A DNA stretch of 64,000 nt, from NCBI RefSeq assembly GCF_009708005.2, contig NZ_CP052757.1, positions 2,914,001 through 2,978,000 on the forward strand. Direction: 5' to 3'. How positions within the stretch are numbered: position 1 is the first letter of the stretch; every line of letters begins with the position of its first letter. The notes under the pieces were generated by a model, which saw only the letters and a program-made list of their open reading frames with translations, had not been told where the DNA came from and ran no database searches. This document shows, piece by piece, positions 1 through 8,999 of this stretch. The translations under genes and the position numbers were made by a program. Source of the DNA: Cellulosimicrobium protaetiae. Lineage in GTDB: Bacteria > Actinomycetota > Actinomycetes > Actinomycetales > Cellulomonadaceae.

Positions 1-1509
1 GCGCTCGAGAACCGGGGTGCCGACCCGCGCACCATGGACGCGCGGGCGGACGTGGCGCTCGCCGCCGTCGGCGCCGCGCACCTGCACGACCGGGCGACCC
101 ACACGCTGTCCGGCGGCGAGGCGCAACGCGTGGCGCTCGCCGCCGCTCTCGTCGCCGACCCGGAGCTCGTCGTGCTCGACGAGCCCACCGCGCTCCTCGA
201 CCCCGCGTCCGCCCACGACGTCGGGACGCTCGTGGCAGGGCTCGCCCGCGGTCCCGGTCCCGGCCCCGACGGCGACCGCGACGGGGCCCCCGTCTCGCCC
301 CCGCACCGCTCCGTGGTGCTCGTCGAGCACCGGCTCGACGACCTCGGAGCGCTGCCGGAGGCGACGCTGGTGCTGGGGCGCGACGGACGCGTCGTCGCGC
401 ACGGTCCCACGGACCGGGTCCTGCGTGAGCACGCCCGCGACCTCGCCGACCTGGGGTGCTGGCTGCCGCTCGACGTCCGGCTGGAGCAGGCGGGTGCCCC
501 GGGACCGCTCGGCTCCTCGGAGACCGACGAGTGGCTCGTCGGCCTCGTCCGGTCCCCCACCGCCCTGCAGAGATCCGCGACCCGCCCACCCGCCGAGACG
601 TCGGTCGGCACGTCGACCGGCACGTCGACCGGCACGTCGACCGGCACGTCGACCGGCACGTCGCGCCCGGTCGCGCTCCGGGCACGCGGCCTGCACGTCC
701 ACCGCGGCGGGATGCACCTGGGACGCAGGCGTCGCGCCGACGCACCCGTCGTGCGCGACGTCGACCTCGACGTCCGTGCGGGCGAGGTGCTCGCCGTCGT
801 CGGGCCGAACGGCGGCGGGAAGTCGACGCTCCTGCGCGGTCTGGCCGGGCTCGAGCGCACCGCGGGCGAGGTCACGACGGCGACCGGCGCCCCGGTCGCG
901 ATGGTGTTCCAGGACCCCGAGCACCAGCTCCTCGCGCGCACCGTGCGCGACGAGGTCGCCTGGTCCGCACGGCTCGCACGCCTCGACGACGTCGACGGTC
1001 GCGTCGCGCGGACGCTCGACGCCTTCGGCCTCACGCACCTCGCCGACGCGAACCCGTACCGCCTCTCCGGCGGCGAGCAGCGCCGCCTGTCCCTGGCCAC
1101 GGCCACCGTGCTCGACCCGCCCGTCCTCCTCGCCGACGAGCCCACGTTCGGGCTCGACCGCGCCCAGGCCGCCGCCGCCGGCCGGGCCCTGCGAGCGCGC
1201 GCCGACGCGGGCGGCGCGGTCGTCGTCGTCTCGCACGACCTCTCCCTCGTCGCGGCGCTCGCCGACCGGGTCGCCGTCGTGGTGGACGGGCGGCTCGTCG
1301 CCCTCGAAGCTCCCTCGGAGGTGCTCGGGGACGACACGCAGTGCGCGGTCGCCGGCCTGCGCCGCCCGCCGCTGCTCGAGTGGTGGGCTCGCGTGGGTCG
1401 CCATCACGGCGTCGACCCGGGCGCGCTCGTGCGCGCGCTCGACGCGGTCCACGGTGGACCCGACGTCATGGACCGGCCCGCCGCCGACCTGGCCGAGGTC
1501 GCCCCGTGA
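1..1509 (+). CDS. ECF transporter, fused double ATP-binding protein (YkoD-like), 5' partial
   Basis: This is the energy-coupling ATPase of an ECF-type vitamin importer, with two ABC ATPase domains in one chain. The reading frame is open from the first base of the window, so the N-terminus lies outside. The first domain shows LSGGEAQRV near residue 36 and LVVLDEPTALLDP shortly after. The second shows Walker A GPNGGGKST near residue 270, LSGGEQRR near 355, and the ADEPTFGLD and VVSHD motifs. A Gly-Thr-Ser-Thr linker encoded by a 12-bp tandem repeat joins the domains. The gene overlaps the T-component gene by GTGA, so the two are co-translated. The order fused ATPase then T component resembles ykoD-ykoC of thiamine/HMP importers; that substrate is inference because the S component is not visible. 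Confidence 0.9.
   Translation, partial: ALENRGADPRTMDARADVALAAVGAAHLHDRATHTLSGGEAQRVALAAALVADPELVVLDEPTALLDPASAHDVGTLVAGLARGPGPGPDGDRDGAPVSPPHRSVVLVEHRLDDLGALPEATLVLGRDGRVVAHGPTDRVLREHARDLADLGCWLPLDVRLEQAGAPGPLGSSETDEWLVGLVRSPTALQRSATRPPAETSVGTSTGTSTGTSTGTSTGTSRPVALRARGLHVHRGGMHLGRRRRADAPVVRDVDLDVRAGEVLAVVGPNGGGKSTLLRGLAGLERTAGEVTTATGAPVAMVFQDPEHQLLARTVRDEVAWSARLARLDDVDGRVARTLDAFGLTHLADANPYRLSGGEQRRLSLATATVLDPPVLLADEPTFGLDRAQAAAAGRALRARADAGGAVVVVSHDLSLVAALADRVAVVVDGRLVALEAPSEVLGDDTQCAVAGLRRPPLLEWWARVGRHHGVDPGALVRALDAVHGGPDVMDRPAADLAEVAP
598..663 (+). repeat. 12-bp tandem repeat in ECF ATPase linker
   Basis: Four perfect copies of GGCACGTCGACC run from 607 to 654, flanked by partial copies on each side. 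They encode repeated Gly-Thr-Ser-Thr in the linker between the two ATPase domains. The unit length keeps the reading frame, so copy-number change would alter only linker length. Confidence 0.95.
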
Positions 1510-2294
1510 CCGCCCCGCACCCGACCCTCCTCGAGCGGTGGAACCCCACGGTCAAGCTCGCGACCGTGCTCGTCCTGTCGACGGCCGTGCTGCTCGTCAC
1601 CGACCCGGTGACCCCCGCGATCGGCTGGGTGCTCACCGTCACCGCGCTCCTGGTGCTCGGCCGCGTCCCCGCCCGGACGCTCGTGCTCGCCCACGTCCCG
1701 TTCGTGGTCTTCGCGACGAGCCTGCTCGTCGTCAACGTCGTGACCCGGCCCGGGGGCGACCCGGTGTCTCTGGGGCCGTTCACCGTGGGTGCCGACGGTC
1801 TGACGATCGGCATCGCGCTCGCGCTGCGCACGCTCTTCGTCGGCACGCTCTCGCTCACGCTCGTCCTCACCACCGACCCCGTGCGCCTCATGACGAGCCT
1901 GCACCAGCACGCCCGCCTGCCCGCGACGTGGACCTTCGCCGTGCTCGCGGCACACCGGCTGCTCGTCGAGCTCCCCGACGCGTGGCACACGATCCGCTGC
2001 GCCCAGGCGGTGCGCGACCCGCGGCGCCGCCCCGGCCCGCTCCCCCGCTCCCCGCGTGCGCTCGGCGCGGCCGCGTTCGCGCTGCTCGTCGGGGCGGTGC
2101 GCCGGTCCGAGCGGCTGACGGTCGCGCTCGAGTCGCGCGGCCTCGGGTCCGGTCCGCGCACCACGTCGCGTCCCGTCCCGCTCGGCGTGCCCGACGTCGT
2201 CGCCGCGCTCGCGGTCCTGGCGCTCGCCACCGCGGTGGTCACCGTCGGCGTCGTCGCGGGATGGGTCACGGGCCTGGGCGCCCTCACCGCATGA
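1506..2294 (+). CDS. ECF transporter T component (EcfT/YkoC-like)
   Basis: This is the transmembrane coupling protein of the ECF importer, about 262 residues, linking the ATPases to a substrate-binding S component. It starts with GTG inside the stop codon of the ATPase gene. Several hydrophobic segments are visible (VLVLSTAVLLV, VLTVTALLVL, VPFVVFATSLLVV, and a C-terminal VVAALAVLALATAVV). An Arg/Ala-rich cytoplasmic stretch includes ALESRGLGSG, close to the Ala-Arg-Gly type coupling motifs of T components. The family call is firm. The HMP/thiamine assignment rests only on gene order. Confidence 0.85.
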   Translation: MTAPHPTLLERWNPTVKLATVLVLSTAVLLVTDPVTPAIGWVLTVTALLVLGRVPARTLVLAHVPFVVFATSLLVVNVVTRPGGDPVSLGPFTVGADGLTIGIALALRTLFVGTLSLTLVLTTDPVRLMTSLHQHARLPATWTFAVLAAHRLLVELPDAWHTIRCAQAVRDPRRRPGPLPRSPRALGAAAFALLVGAVRRSERLTVALESRGLGSGPRTTSRPVPLGVPDVVAALAVLALATAVVTVGVVAGWVTGLGALTA

Positions 2295-2348
2295 GGCGGC
2301 CGCCCCGGCGGTCGATGCGGCCGGGCGACGCGGCCGGGCGACGACCTC

Positions 2349-3017
2349 TCAGGCGGGCTCGACCACCGCGCGCTCCGCGGGGACACCGCGCGCGACCTCG
2401 ACGGTGGTGCCGCCGCGCCGCCGCTCCCGAAAGGTGCGGAACACCAGCGGCACGCCGCGCGCGACGAGCGGGTCAGGTCCGTCCATGACCTGGACGTGCA
2501 CGTGCGGTTGCGTCGAGTTCCCCGAGCTCCCGCACCGGCCGACCTCGTCGCCGGTCGCGACCCGCTGACCCGGGCGCACCGCGACCGAGCCCGAGCGCAG
2601 GTGGGCGAGGACCACGAAGACGCGCGGGGCGTCGAGCGCGAGCACCACGTGGTTGCCCGCGAGCGCCGCACCCCCGGCGCGCGCCCGCGACGCCTGCGTG
2701 AGCGCGTACCCGACGAGCGCGAGGGGCGAGCGCCGGGCCTCGTGGTCGGGCTCGCCGTCGTGCACGGCGACCACGGTCCCGGGCGCCGGTGCGAGGACCG
2801 GGAGCCCGTACGCGTGGAACCGTCCGGGCGGCTCGGTGCCGAGCGCCGTGCGCCAGTCGCGCACGGCCGCGGTGCGGCGTCCGCGGACCGCGACGAAGTC
2901 GATCGCGTACGTGGTGGCGAACAGGTGGGTGCCGTGGCTGGGGACGCGACGTGCGGGGCTGTTCTGCACGAGCCACGTCCCCGTGAACGGCAGGGACAGC
3001 TCGACGGCGCCCGCCAT
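2349..3017 (-). CDS. M23-family metallopeptidase-like protein
   Basis: This 222-residue protein has the LytM/M23 beta-fold signature: GSSGNSTQPHVHVQV near the C-terminus with the His-x-His zinc pair, and an upstream H-x(n)-D element (SHGTHLFATTYAIDF). M23 enzymes usually cut peptidoglycan cross-bridges. No signal peptide or membrane segment is evident, which is unusual for a wall hydrolase, so the protein may act inside the cell or on another substrate. The ATG is preceded by a strong AGGAGGT ribosome binding site. It lies downstream of hisS on the same strand. Confidence 0.75.
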   Translation of the reverse strand: MAGAVELSLPFTGTWLVQNSPARRVPSHGTHLFATTYAIDFVAVRGRRTAAVRDWRTALGTEPPGRFHAYGLPVLAPAPGTVVAVHDGEPDHEARRSPLALVGYALTQASRARAGGAALAGNHVVLALDAPRVFVVLAHLRSGSVAVRPGQRVATGDEVGRCGSSGNSTQPHVHVQVMDGPDPLVARGVPLVFRTFRERRRGGTTVEVARGVPAERAVVEPA

Positions 3018-3102
3018 GCCGACCTCCTGTCCCCGTGATGCCCCGTCGATCCTCCCGTGACTTCCGGGACCGGCGCGGTCGCGAACCGTCGTGCTCCCGG
3101 CG

Positions 3103-4503
3103 TCAGTCCGTCGCCGGGACCACCCGGGGCCGCAGGTCCTCGGCGGGCGGCGCCCAGGTCGCGGCGTCGGCGTCGACCTGCTCGCCCGAGCGGATGTCCT
3201 TGACCTGGTCGGGCGAGCGCGTCCCGTCCTCCTCGACGCGCCCCGGGAACCAGACGAACGGGATGCCGCGCCGGTCGGCGTAGCGGATCTGCTTGCCGAA
3301 CTTGGCGGCGGCGGGCGCGACCTCGACCGGGACGCCGCGCGACCGCAGGGCCGTGGCGACCGCGTCGGACGCGCCGCGCGTCTCCTCGCTCGTCACCGCG
3401 ACCACGACGGCGCTCGGCACGGCGCGCGTCGCCCGCACCAGGCCGGCGGAGAGCAGGCGCGAGACGAGTCGGGACACGCCGATCGAGAGACCCACGCCGG
3501 GGTAGGTGTTCGCGCCGTCCGACGCGAGCGTGTCGTAGCGCCCGCCGGAGCAGATCGACCCGAGCTGCTCGTGCCCGACGAGCACGGTCTCGTACACCGA
3601 GCCCGTGTAGTAGTCCAGGCCGCGCGCGATCTTGAGGTCGGCGACGACGACGCCCGGGGCGCGCACGCTCGCCGCCTCGATCAGCGCCCCGAGCTCCGCG
3701 AGCCCCGTGTCGAGGAGGTCGCTCACGACGCCGTGCTCGGCCGCGAGCGCCCGCACCCGGTCGACCACGCCGGTGTCGCTGCCGCTGATCGCGGCGAGCG
3801 CGAGGCACGCCTCGGCCTGCTCGGGCGTGGCGCCGGCCTCGGCGACGAGCAGCGCGGCCACCTTCTCGGGGCCGACCTTGTCGAGCTTGTCGATCTGGCG
3901 CAGGACCTCGTCCACGGCGTCGATCCCGAGCCCACGGTAGAAGCCCTCGGCGACGCGGCGGTTGTTCACGAGGACGCGGACCTCGGGCACCCCGATGTCG
4001 CGCAGCGCGCCGAGGGCCTCCGCCATGACGAGCGGCAGCTCGACCTCGTAGTGGTACGGCAGCTCGCCCGCACCGACGACGTCGATGTCCGCCTGCGTGA
4101 ACTCGCGGAACCGGCCGTCCTGGGGGCGCTCGCCGCGCCACACCTTCTGGATCTGGTACCGCTTGAAGGGGAACGCGAGGTGCCCGGCGTTCTCCAGCAC
4201 GTAGCGCGCGAACGGGACGGTGAGGTCGAAGTGCAGGCCGAGCTGCTTGTCGGCCCGGCCCTGGCGGGCCGCGTCGGCCTCGTTGCCCTCCGCCTCTTCC
4301 TGCAGCCTGCGGAGGACGTAGACCTCCTTGGAGGTCTCGCCCTTGCGCAGCAGCTGGTCGAGCGGCTCGACCGCGCGCGTCTCGATCCCGCCGAACCCGT
4401 GCAGCTCGAACACCCGGCGCAGGGTGTCGAGGACGTGCTGCTCGACGATCCGACCGTCGGGGAGCCATTCGGGGAAACCGGAGAGGGGTGTGGGCCTGGC
4501 CAT
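3103..4503 (-). CDS. hisS: Histidyl-tRNA synthetase
   Basis: Class II aminoacyl-tRNA synthetase that charges tRNA-His; 466 residues, somewhat longer than the usual 420-430. The N-terminus reads ARPTPLSGFPEWLPDGRIVEQ, followed by class II motif 2 (KVWRGERPQDGRFREFTQAD) and the histidine-specific motif ARGLDYYTGSVYE near residue 290. A C-terminal anticodon-binding domain follows. The ATG at 4503 has a GGAGGATC ribosome binding site. The MBL hydrolase gene lies just upstream on the same strand. Confidence 0.97.
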   Translation of the reverse strand: MARPTPLSGFPEWLPDGRIVEQHVLDTLRRVFELHGFGGIETRAVEPLDQLLRKGETSKEVYVLRRLQEEAEGNEADAARQGRADKQLGLHFDLTVPFARYVLENAGHLAFPFKRYQIQKVWRGERPQDGRFREFTQADIDVVGAGELPYHYEVELPLVMAEALGALRDIGVPEVRVLVNNRRVAEGFYRGLGIDAVDEVLRQIDKLDKVGPEKVAALLVAEAGATPEQAEACLALAAISGSDTGVVDRVRALAAEHGVVSDLLDTGLAELGALIEAASVRAPGVVVADLKIARGLDYYTGSVYETVLVGHEQLGSICSGGRYDTLASDGANTYPGVGLSIGVSRLVSRLLSAGLVRATRAVPSAVVVAVTSEETRGASDAVATALRSRGVPVEVAPAAAKFGKQIRYADRRGIPFVWFPGRVEEDGTRSPDQVKDIRSGEQVDADAATWAPPAEDLRPRVVPATD

Positions 4504-4577
4504 GGGTCAGATCCTCCCAGACCCGCGCACGGTGGTCCGCATCGTCCCGTCCGACGGACGCGCGCGGCCCGGCCGCG

Positions 4578-5420
4578 TCAGCGCGCGAGGAACGGGTTCG
4601 TCGCGAGCTCGCGCGCGACGGTCGTGGCAGGGCCGTGCCCCGGCAGCACGTCCCACTCGGGGTCGAGACGCCCGACGACGTCGCGCAGCGTGCGGGCCAT
4701 CGTCGCGCCGTCCCCGCCCGGCAGGTCGGTGCGGCCGACGGACCCTGCGAAGAGGACGTCGCCGCTGAGCACGACCCCCGCGCCGGGCTCGCCCACGAGG
4801 TAGAGCGTGGAGCCCTCGGTGTGACCGGGGGCGCCGACCGCGCGCAGCCCGAGCGCGCCCCACCGCAGCGTGCGTTCCTCCCCCGCGGGGACGTCGAACG
4901 TCTCGACGCGCGCCGGCTCGCGGTAGTCCTGCGGCCGGGCACCGGCAGCCGCGAGCGCCGCACCGAGCGGACCGGAGACGAGCGCGCGGTGCGTCCCGCG
5001 CTCTCCCGCCACGGCTGCGGTCCGCCCGTGCTCGAGGCTGCCGAACGGGTCCGCGAGACGGTACGCGTCCGCCGCGTGCAGGACGACGGGGACGTCGAAC
5101 CGGTCCGCGAGCTCGGCCGCGTCCCACGTGTGGTCCACGTGCCCGTGCGTCGCGAGCACGGCCCGCGGCACCAGTCCCGCCGACCGCACATGGGCGACGA
5201 CGGCGTCCGCGACGCCCGCACCCGCGTCGACGACCACGCAGTCGCCACCGGGAGCGCTCACGACGGTGCAGTTGGTCCCGAAGACCGGTGCGACGACGAC
5301 GCGCAGCGTCGGGGCGTCCGGGGCGTCCGGGCCGGACGGGCCGTCGGACGGGCCGTCGGACGAGGTGTCGGGTGAGGTCTCGGACGGGGGCCAGGGCGGC
5401 GTGCCGGAGGGTCGGTCCAC
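4578..5420 (-). CDS. MBL-fold metallohydrolase (glyoxalase II-like)
   Basis: About 280 residues. The metallo-beta-lactamase signature THGHVDHTWD supplies HxHxDH metal ligands; GHTEGS and a late GHG motif (VLPGHGPAT) supply the others, and LSGDVLFAGSVGRTDLPGGD is typical of the hydroxyacylglutathione hydrolase branch. It probably hydrolyses a small thioester. I place the start at GTG 5420 because TACCCT lies 7 nt upstream, the leaderless pattern seen repeatedly in this window; longer starts would overlap the promoter. The N-terminus has a Ser-Asp-Gly-Pro repeat of no obvious function. It lies upstream of hisS in the same direction. Confidence 0.85.
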   Translation of the reverse strand: MDRPSGTPPWPPSETSPDTSSDGPSDGPSGPDAPDAPTLRVVVAPVFGTNCTVVSAPGGDCVVVDAGAGVADAVVAHVRSAGLVPRAVLATHGHVDHTWDAAELADRFDVPVVLHAADAYRLADPFGSLEHGRTAAVAGERGTHRALVSGPLGAALAAAGARPQDYREPARVETFDVPAGEERTLRWGALGLRAVGAPGHTEGSTLYLVGEPGAGVVLSGDVLFAGSVGRTDLPGGDGATMARTLRDVVGRLDPEWDVLPGHGPATTVARELATNPFLAR

Positions 5421-5427
5421 GCGCCCG

Positions 5428-5433
5428 AGGGTA
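5428..5433 (-). promoter_or_regulatory. -10 box, leaderless start of MBL hydrolase
   Basis: TACCCT on the minus strand ends 7 nt before GTG 5420. No Shine-Dalgarno sequence precedes the start. Confidence 0.55.
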
Positions 5434-5631
5434 GCCCGCGGGGCCGTCGCAGGCCCGGGTCCGCGACCTCGCGCCCCGCGACGCACCCGACCGGTCGATA
5501 CCGGACCGTGACCTGGACGCGGCAAATCCACCCGCCACCAGGGCCCTCGGTGCCTAGACTGTCCCGTACCGACCGCGGCCGTACCGGGGTCGACCGTGCG
5601 CGCCACGACGGCGCCGGACGAAGGAGCTGGG

Positions 5632-6399
5632 GTGTCGACGAAGAGTCGCGAGCGCGAGCAGGCGCGTCGTCGCGAGGAGAAGTGGGACCGTCACGTGGCC
5701 CAGCTCCGCGCGAAGCGCCAGCGGACCTGGTCGATCGTCGGCGTCGTGGCGGCGCTCGTCGTGATCGGCGTCGCGGTGTGGTGGGCCTTGTCGGCCACGC
5801 AGGGGCCGGGCACGGAAGCCGGCACCGACGCGGGCGGCGGCACCGGGACGGCACCCACGGCGACCGGCGAGCACACGCTGCCTCCCGCGTCCGCCGCCGA
5901 GGGGCGCGACTGGACCTCGACGCTCACCACGAGCGCCGGCGACCTCACGCTCACGCTCGACGGTGCCGCCGCCCCGCAGGCCGTGGCGAGCTTCGTGTCC
6001 CTCGCGGAGTCCGGGTACTTCGACGGCACGTCGTGCCACCGCCTCACGACGTCGGGCATCTACGTGCTCCAGTGCGGCGACCCGACGGGCACGGGGACCG
6101 GCGACCCCGGCTACAAGTTCGGCCCCGTCGAGAACCCCCCGTCCGACGACGTGTACCCGGCCGGGACCGTCGCGATGGCGCGCCAGGGCGGCGACGCGGA
6201 GTCGATGGGCTCCCAGTTCTTCCTCGTCTACGAGGACTCGACCATCCCGCCCGACGCGGCGGGTGGTTACACGGTGTTCGGCACCATCACGTCCGGCCTG
6301 GACGTCGTCCAGGCAGTCGCTGACGCGGGGACGCAGGACGGATCCGGCGACGGGTCCCCCGCCACCCCGGTCACCATCGAAGGAGTTGAGACCCAGTGA
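5632..6399 (+). CDS. Membrane-anchored cyclophilin-type peptidyl-prolyl isomerase
   Basis: 255 residues. A charged cytoplasmic N-terminus (SREREQARRREEKWDRH) precedes one membrane helix at about residues 38-58 (IVGVVAALVVIGVAVWWAL). A Gly/Thr-rich linker leads to a cyclophilin domain with GYFDGTSCHRL, GSQFFLVYEDS and YTVFGTITSGLDVV. It probably catalyses proline isomerisation on exported proteins at the outer face of the membrane. GTG 5632 is chosen because AAGGAG sits 5 nt upstream. A -10 like box TAGACT at 5555-5560 suggests a leader of about 65 nt. It overlaps the DUF349 gene by GTGA. Confidence 0.9.
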   Translation: MSTKSREREQARRREEKWDRHVAQLRAKRQRTWSIVGVVAALVVIGVAVWWALSATQGPGTEAGTDAGGGTGTAPTATGEHTLPPASAAEGRDWTSTLTTSAGDLTLTLDGAAAPQAVASFVSLAESGYFDGTSCHRLTTSGIYVLQCGDPTGTGTGDPGYKFGPVENPPSDDVYPAGTVAMARQGGDAESMGSQFFLVYEDSTIPPDAAGGYTVFGTITSGLDVVQAVADAGTQDGSGDGSPATPVTIEGVETQ

Positions 6400-8237
6400 G
6401 CGATCCCGCCAAGGACCAGGCGAGCGCACCGACACCGGAGCCCGCAGAGGCGAGCGAGACCGGACGGGTCGACGCGACAGACGTGGAGCCGACGGACGCC
6501 CCGACGGTCCCCGCCGAGGCCACCGAGCCGGTCGAAGCAACCGAGCCGGTCGAGCCCGCCGAGCCGGTCGAGCCCTCCGTCGCCGAGCCGACCGCGCCCG
6601 CGGAGGAGCAGGTCGCCGACGCTGCCGAGGGGCAGACCGCTCCGGACCAGGCCGACGTCGACGCCACGACGGCCGACGCCCCTGAGGCGACCGCGACGCC
6701 GTCCCCGGGCGTTCCGGACTCCGAGTCGCCGTCTCCCGAGACCGCGGCTCCCGAGCCCGCGGCGGAGAACGCCGCCGAGACCGCGGCGCAGAGCGCGGCC
6801 GATGCCGCGGCTCCGGCCGCGCCCAAGCCGGGCGCCCCGCGGCCCGGCCCTCGCCCCAAGCCGTCCGCCGTGCCGCACCCGCCGCGCAAGCCCGCTCCCC
6901 CGGCGTCGGGCGCCCCGACGGCGCCGGCCGCCGTGCCCGAGGTGCCCGCCGTCCCCGCGCTCGCCGACGACTCGGCGGCCGCGAAGGCCGCGGCCGAGTT
7001 CGGTCGCGTCGACGAGGACGGCACCGTGTACGTCCGCGAGAGCGCCGGCGAGCGGTCCGTGGGCCAGTTCCCGGGCGTCGGCACCGACGAGGCGCTCGCG
7101 CTGTACGTGCGGCGCTACCTCGACCTCCAGGCGAAGGTCGCGCTCTTCGAGGCGCGCCTGACGAGCACCGACCTGTCGGTCAAGGAGATCGACCAGACGC
7201 TCGCCCGCCTCACGGAGGAGACCGCGGAGCCGTCCGCGGTCGGCGACCTCGACGGCCTGCGCGCGCAGGTCGAGGCGCTGCGCGGCACCGCGGCGGAGCG
7301 CCGCGGCCAGCTCGAGGCGGAGCGCGCCGCGGCCAAGGCCGCGGCCCTCGAGGCCAGGACCGAGATCATCGAGGCGGCGGAGAAGATCGCCGCGACCGAC
7401 CCCAGCCGGATGCAGTGGCGTCCCGCGGGCGAGGAGCTGCGCGGCCTGCTCGACCGCTGGAAGGAGGCCCAGCGTTCCGGGCCGCGCATCGACCGGGCCA
7501 GCGAGGAGGCTCTCTGGAAGCGGTTCAGCCACGCACGGACCGCGTTCGACCGCGAGCGCCGGCACTACTTCGCCGAGCTCGAGCAGCGCAACGCCGCCGC
7601 CAAGACGGCCAAGGAGAAGCTCGTCGCCGAGGCCGAGGCGCTCTCGTCGAGCACCGACTGGGGCCCGACCGCCGGCGCGTACCGCGACCTCATGGCGCGG
7701 TGGAAGGCCGCCGGGCGCGCGAGCCGCAAGGACGACGACGCGCTGTGGGCACGCTTCCGTGCCGCGCAGGACACGTTCTTCCAGGCCCGTGACGCGGTGA
7801 ACTCGGCGACCGACGCCGAGTACGCCGCGAACCTCGAGGTCAAGGAGGCGCTCCTCGCCGAGGCGGAGAAGCTGGTCCCGGTCAAGGACCTCGGCGCGGC
7901 GAAGAGCGCGCTGCGCGACCTCCAGGAGCGCTGGGAGGAGGCGGGTCGCGTCCCCCGCGGCGACCTGCAGCGCGTCGAGGGCCGCCTGCGCGCCGTCGAG
8001 AACGCGGTCCGCGACGCCGAGCAGGCGCAGTGGACGCGGACCAACCCGGAGACGCGCGCCCGCGCCGAGGGCGCGGCGGCACAGCTCGAGGCGGCGATCG
8101 AGCGGCTCGAGGCGGACCTCGCGGCGGCGCAGTCCCGTGGCGACGCCCGCGCCGTGAAGGACCTGGAGTCGCAGCTCGCGGCGCGCCGCTCGTGGCTCGA
8201 GCAGGTCGTGCGCGCCGCCGAGGACTCGCGCGGCTGA
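6396..8237 (+). CDS. DUF349 domain-containing protein
   Basis: 613 residues. The first 190 are low-complexity Ala/Pro/Glu/Thr with repeated EPVE. The rest is helical and contains several DUF349 units, recognised by patterns such as WRPAGEELRGLLDRWKEA, GPTAGAYRDLMARWKAAGR and KSALRDLQERWEEAGRVPR. Coiled-coil character is strong in the C-terminal part. The molecular role of the family is not established. The start GTG overlaps the stop of the cyclophilin gene, so the two genes are translationally coupled. A strong terminator follows. Confidence 0.9.
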   Translation: MSDPAKDQASAPTPEPAEASETGRVDATDVEPTDAPTVPAEATEPVEATEPVEPAEPVEPSVAEPTAPAEEQVADAAEGQTAPDQADVDATTADAPEATATPSPGVPDSESPSPETAAPEPAAENAAETAAQSAADAAAPAAPKPGAPRPGPRPKPSAVPHPPRKPAPPASGAPTAPAAVPEVPAVPALADDSAAAKAAAEFGRVDEDGTVYVRESAGERSVGQFPGVGTDEALALYVRRYLDLQAKVALFEARLTSTDLSVKEIDQTLARLTEETAEPSAVGDLDGLRAQVEALRGTAAERRGQLEAERAAAKAAALEARTEIIEAAEKIAATDPSRMQWRPAGEELRGLLDRWKEAQRSGPRIDRASEEALWKRFSHARTAFDRERRHYFAELEQRNAAAKTAKEKLVAEAEALSSSTDWGPTAGAYRDLMARWKAAGRASRKDDDALWARFRAAQDTFFQARDAVNSATDAEYAANLEVKEALLAEAEKLVPVKDLGAAKSALRDLQERWEEAGRVPRGDLQRVEGRLRAVENAVRDAEQAQWTRTNPETRARAEGAAAQLEAAIERLEADLAAAQSRGDARAVKDLESQLAARRSWLEQVVRAAEDSRG

Positions 8238-8254
8238 CACCACCGTCCGACGAG

Positions 8255-8288
8255 GGGTCGGTGCTCGTCCACAGGCGAGCGCCGACCC
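8255..8288 (+). terminator. Intrinsic terminator after DUF349 gene
   Basis: A 13-bp stem with one G-T pair (8255-8267 with 8276-8288) and an 8-nt loop is followed by TTTCTC, just downstream of the DUF349 stop codon. Confidence 0.8.
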
Positions 8289-8323
8289 TTTCTCGTGCCC
8301 GCGTGATGGTGCAGGGTGTCCGC

Positions 8324-8989
8324 ATGGCTCCCGCGTCTCCCGCTCCTCCCGCCACCGGGCCGTCCGCCGCACCGTCCGCGGGGACGGCCTCCGGGACGGC
8401 CGCGACGCTCGCACGACTCCTCGCCCCGCGGACGGACGACGGGGAGCTTCTCGTCACGCCGGCGGACGTCGGTGGCCCCGCCGCCTTCCAGGCGCTCGTC
8501 CGGTCCGGCGCGCTCCGTCGGGTCTGGGGCGACGTCGCGGCGCCCGTCCGGGTGCCCGACACCCCGACGCTCCGCGCGCTCGCCGTCCGTGCCGTCGTGC
8601 CGCGCGGGACGGTCCTCGCCGGGGCGGCCGCCGCGTGGGTCCTGTGCGGGGCGCCGGCTCCCCGCACGCTGGACCTCCTGCACCCTCCGGGCCGGCACCG
8701 CCCGCCGCCGCACCCCGGACGCGCTCCGCGGCAGGCGCAGGTGCTGCGTGACGAGACGGTCCTCGTCGCGGGTGTGCTCGTGACGTCGGTGCAGCGGACC
8801 GCGCTGGACGTCGCGACGCGCGCCGGGACGGACGACGCCCTCGCCACGCTCCGCCTGCTGCGGGAGGTCTGCGGTCTCGACGTCAAGGCCGCGGCGCGGT
8901 CCCTCGAGCTGCGTCACCGGTGGCCCGGCCGCCCGCGTGCCCGGGACCGGCTGGCGCTCCTGCTCGCCGCGGACGACGTCCCGGTCTAG
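8324..8989 (+). CDS. AbiEi-like antitoxin-type protein (hypothetical)
   Basis: About 221 residues. After a low-complexity Ala/Pro N-terminus comes a winged-helix-like region (TPADVGGPAAFQALVRSGALRRVWGDV), then a segment with TALDVATR. This resembles the type IV antitoxin AbiEi/DUF559-related proteins common in actinobacteria, where an N-terminal helix-turn-helix reads 'gate, locus, wing'. No AbiEii-like toxin is adjacent, so the role is unknown. The start is uncertain: ATG 8306 is in frame and equally plausible. Its stop codon TAG lies inside the -10 box of the following gene. Confidence 0.65.
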   Translation: MAPASPAPPATGPSAAPSAGTASGTAATLARLLAPRTDDGELLVTPADVGGPAAFQALVRSGALRRVWGDVAAPVRVPDTPTLRALAVRAVVPRGTVLAGAAAAWVLCGAPAPRTLDLLHPPGRHRPPPHPGRAPRQAQVLRDETVLVAGVLVTSVQRTALDVATRAGTDDALATLRLLREVCGLDVKAAARSLELRHRWPGRPRARDRLALLLAADDVPV

Positions 8990-8992
8990 GTT
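8987..8992 (+). promoter_or_regulatory. -10 box of polymerase gene, overlapping a stop codon
   Basis: TAGGTT ends 7 nt before ATG 9000 with no ribosome binding site. The first three bases are also the stop codon of the upstream gene. Confidence 0.6.
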
Positions 8993-8999
8993 GGTCGGC

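Noticed and set aside
598-663. Short tandem repeats as a possible CRISPR array
   Set aside because: The units are contiguous 12-mers with no spacers and lie inside a coding sequence.
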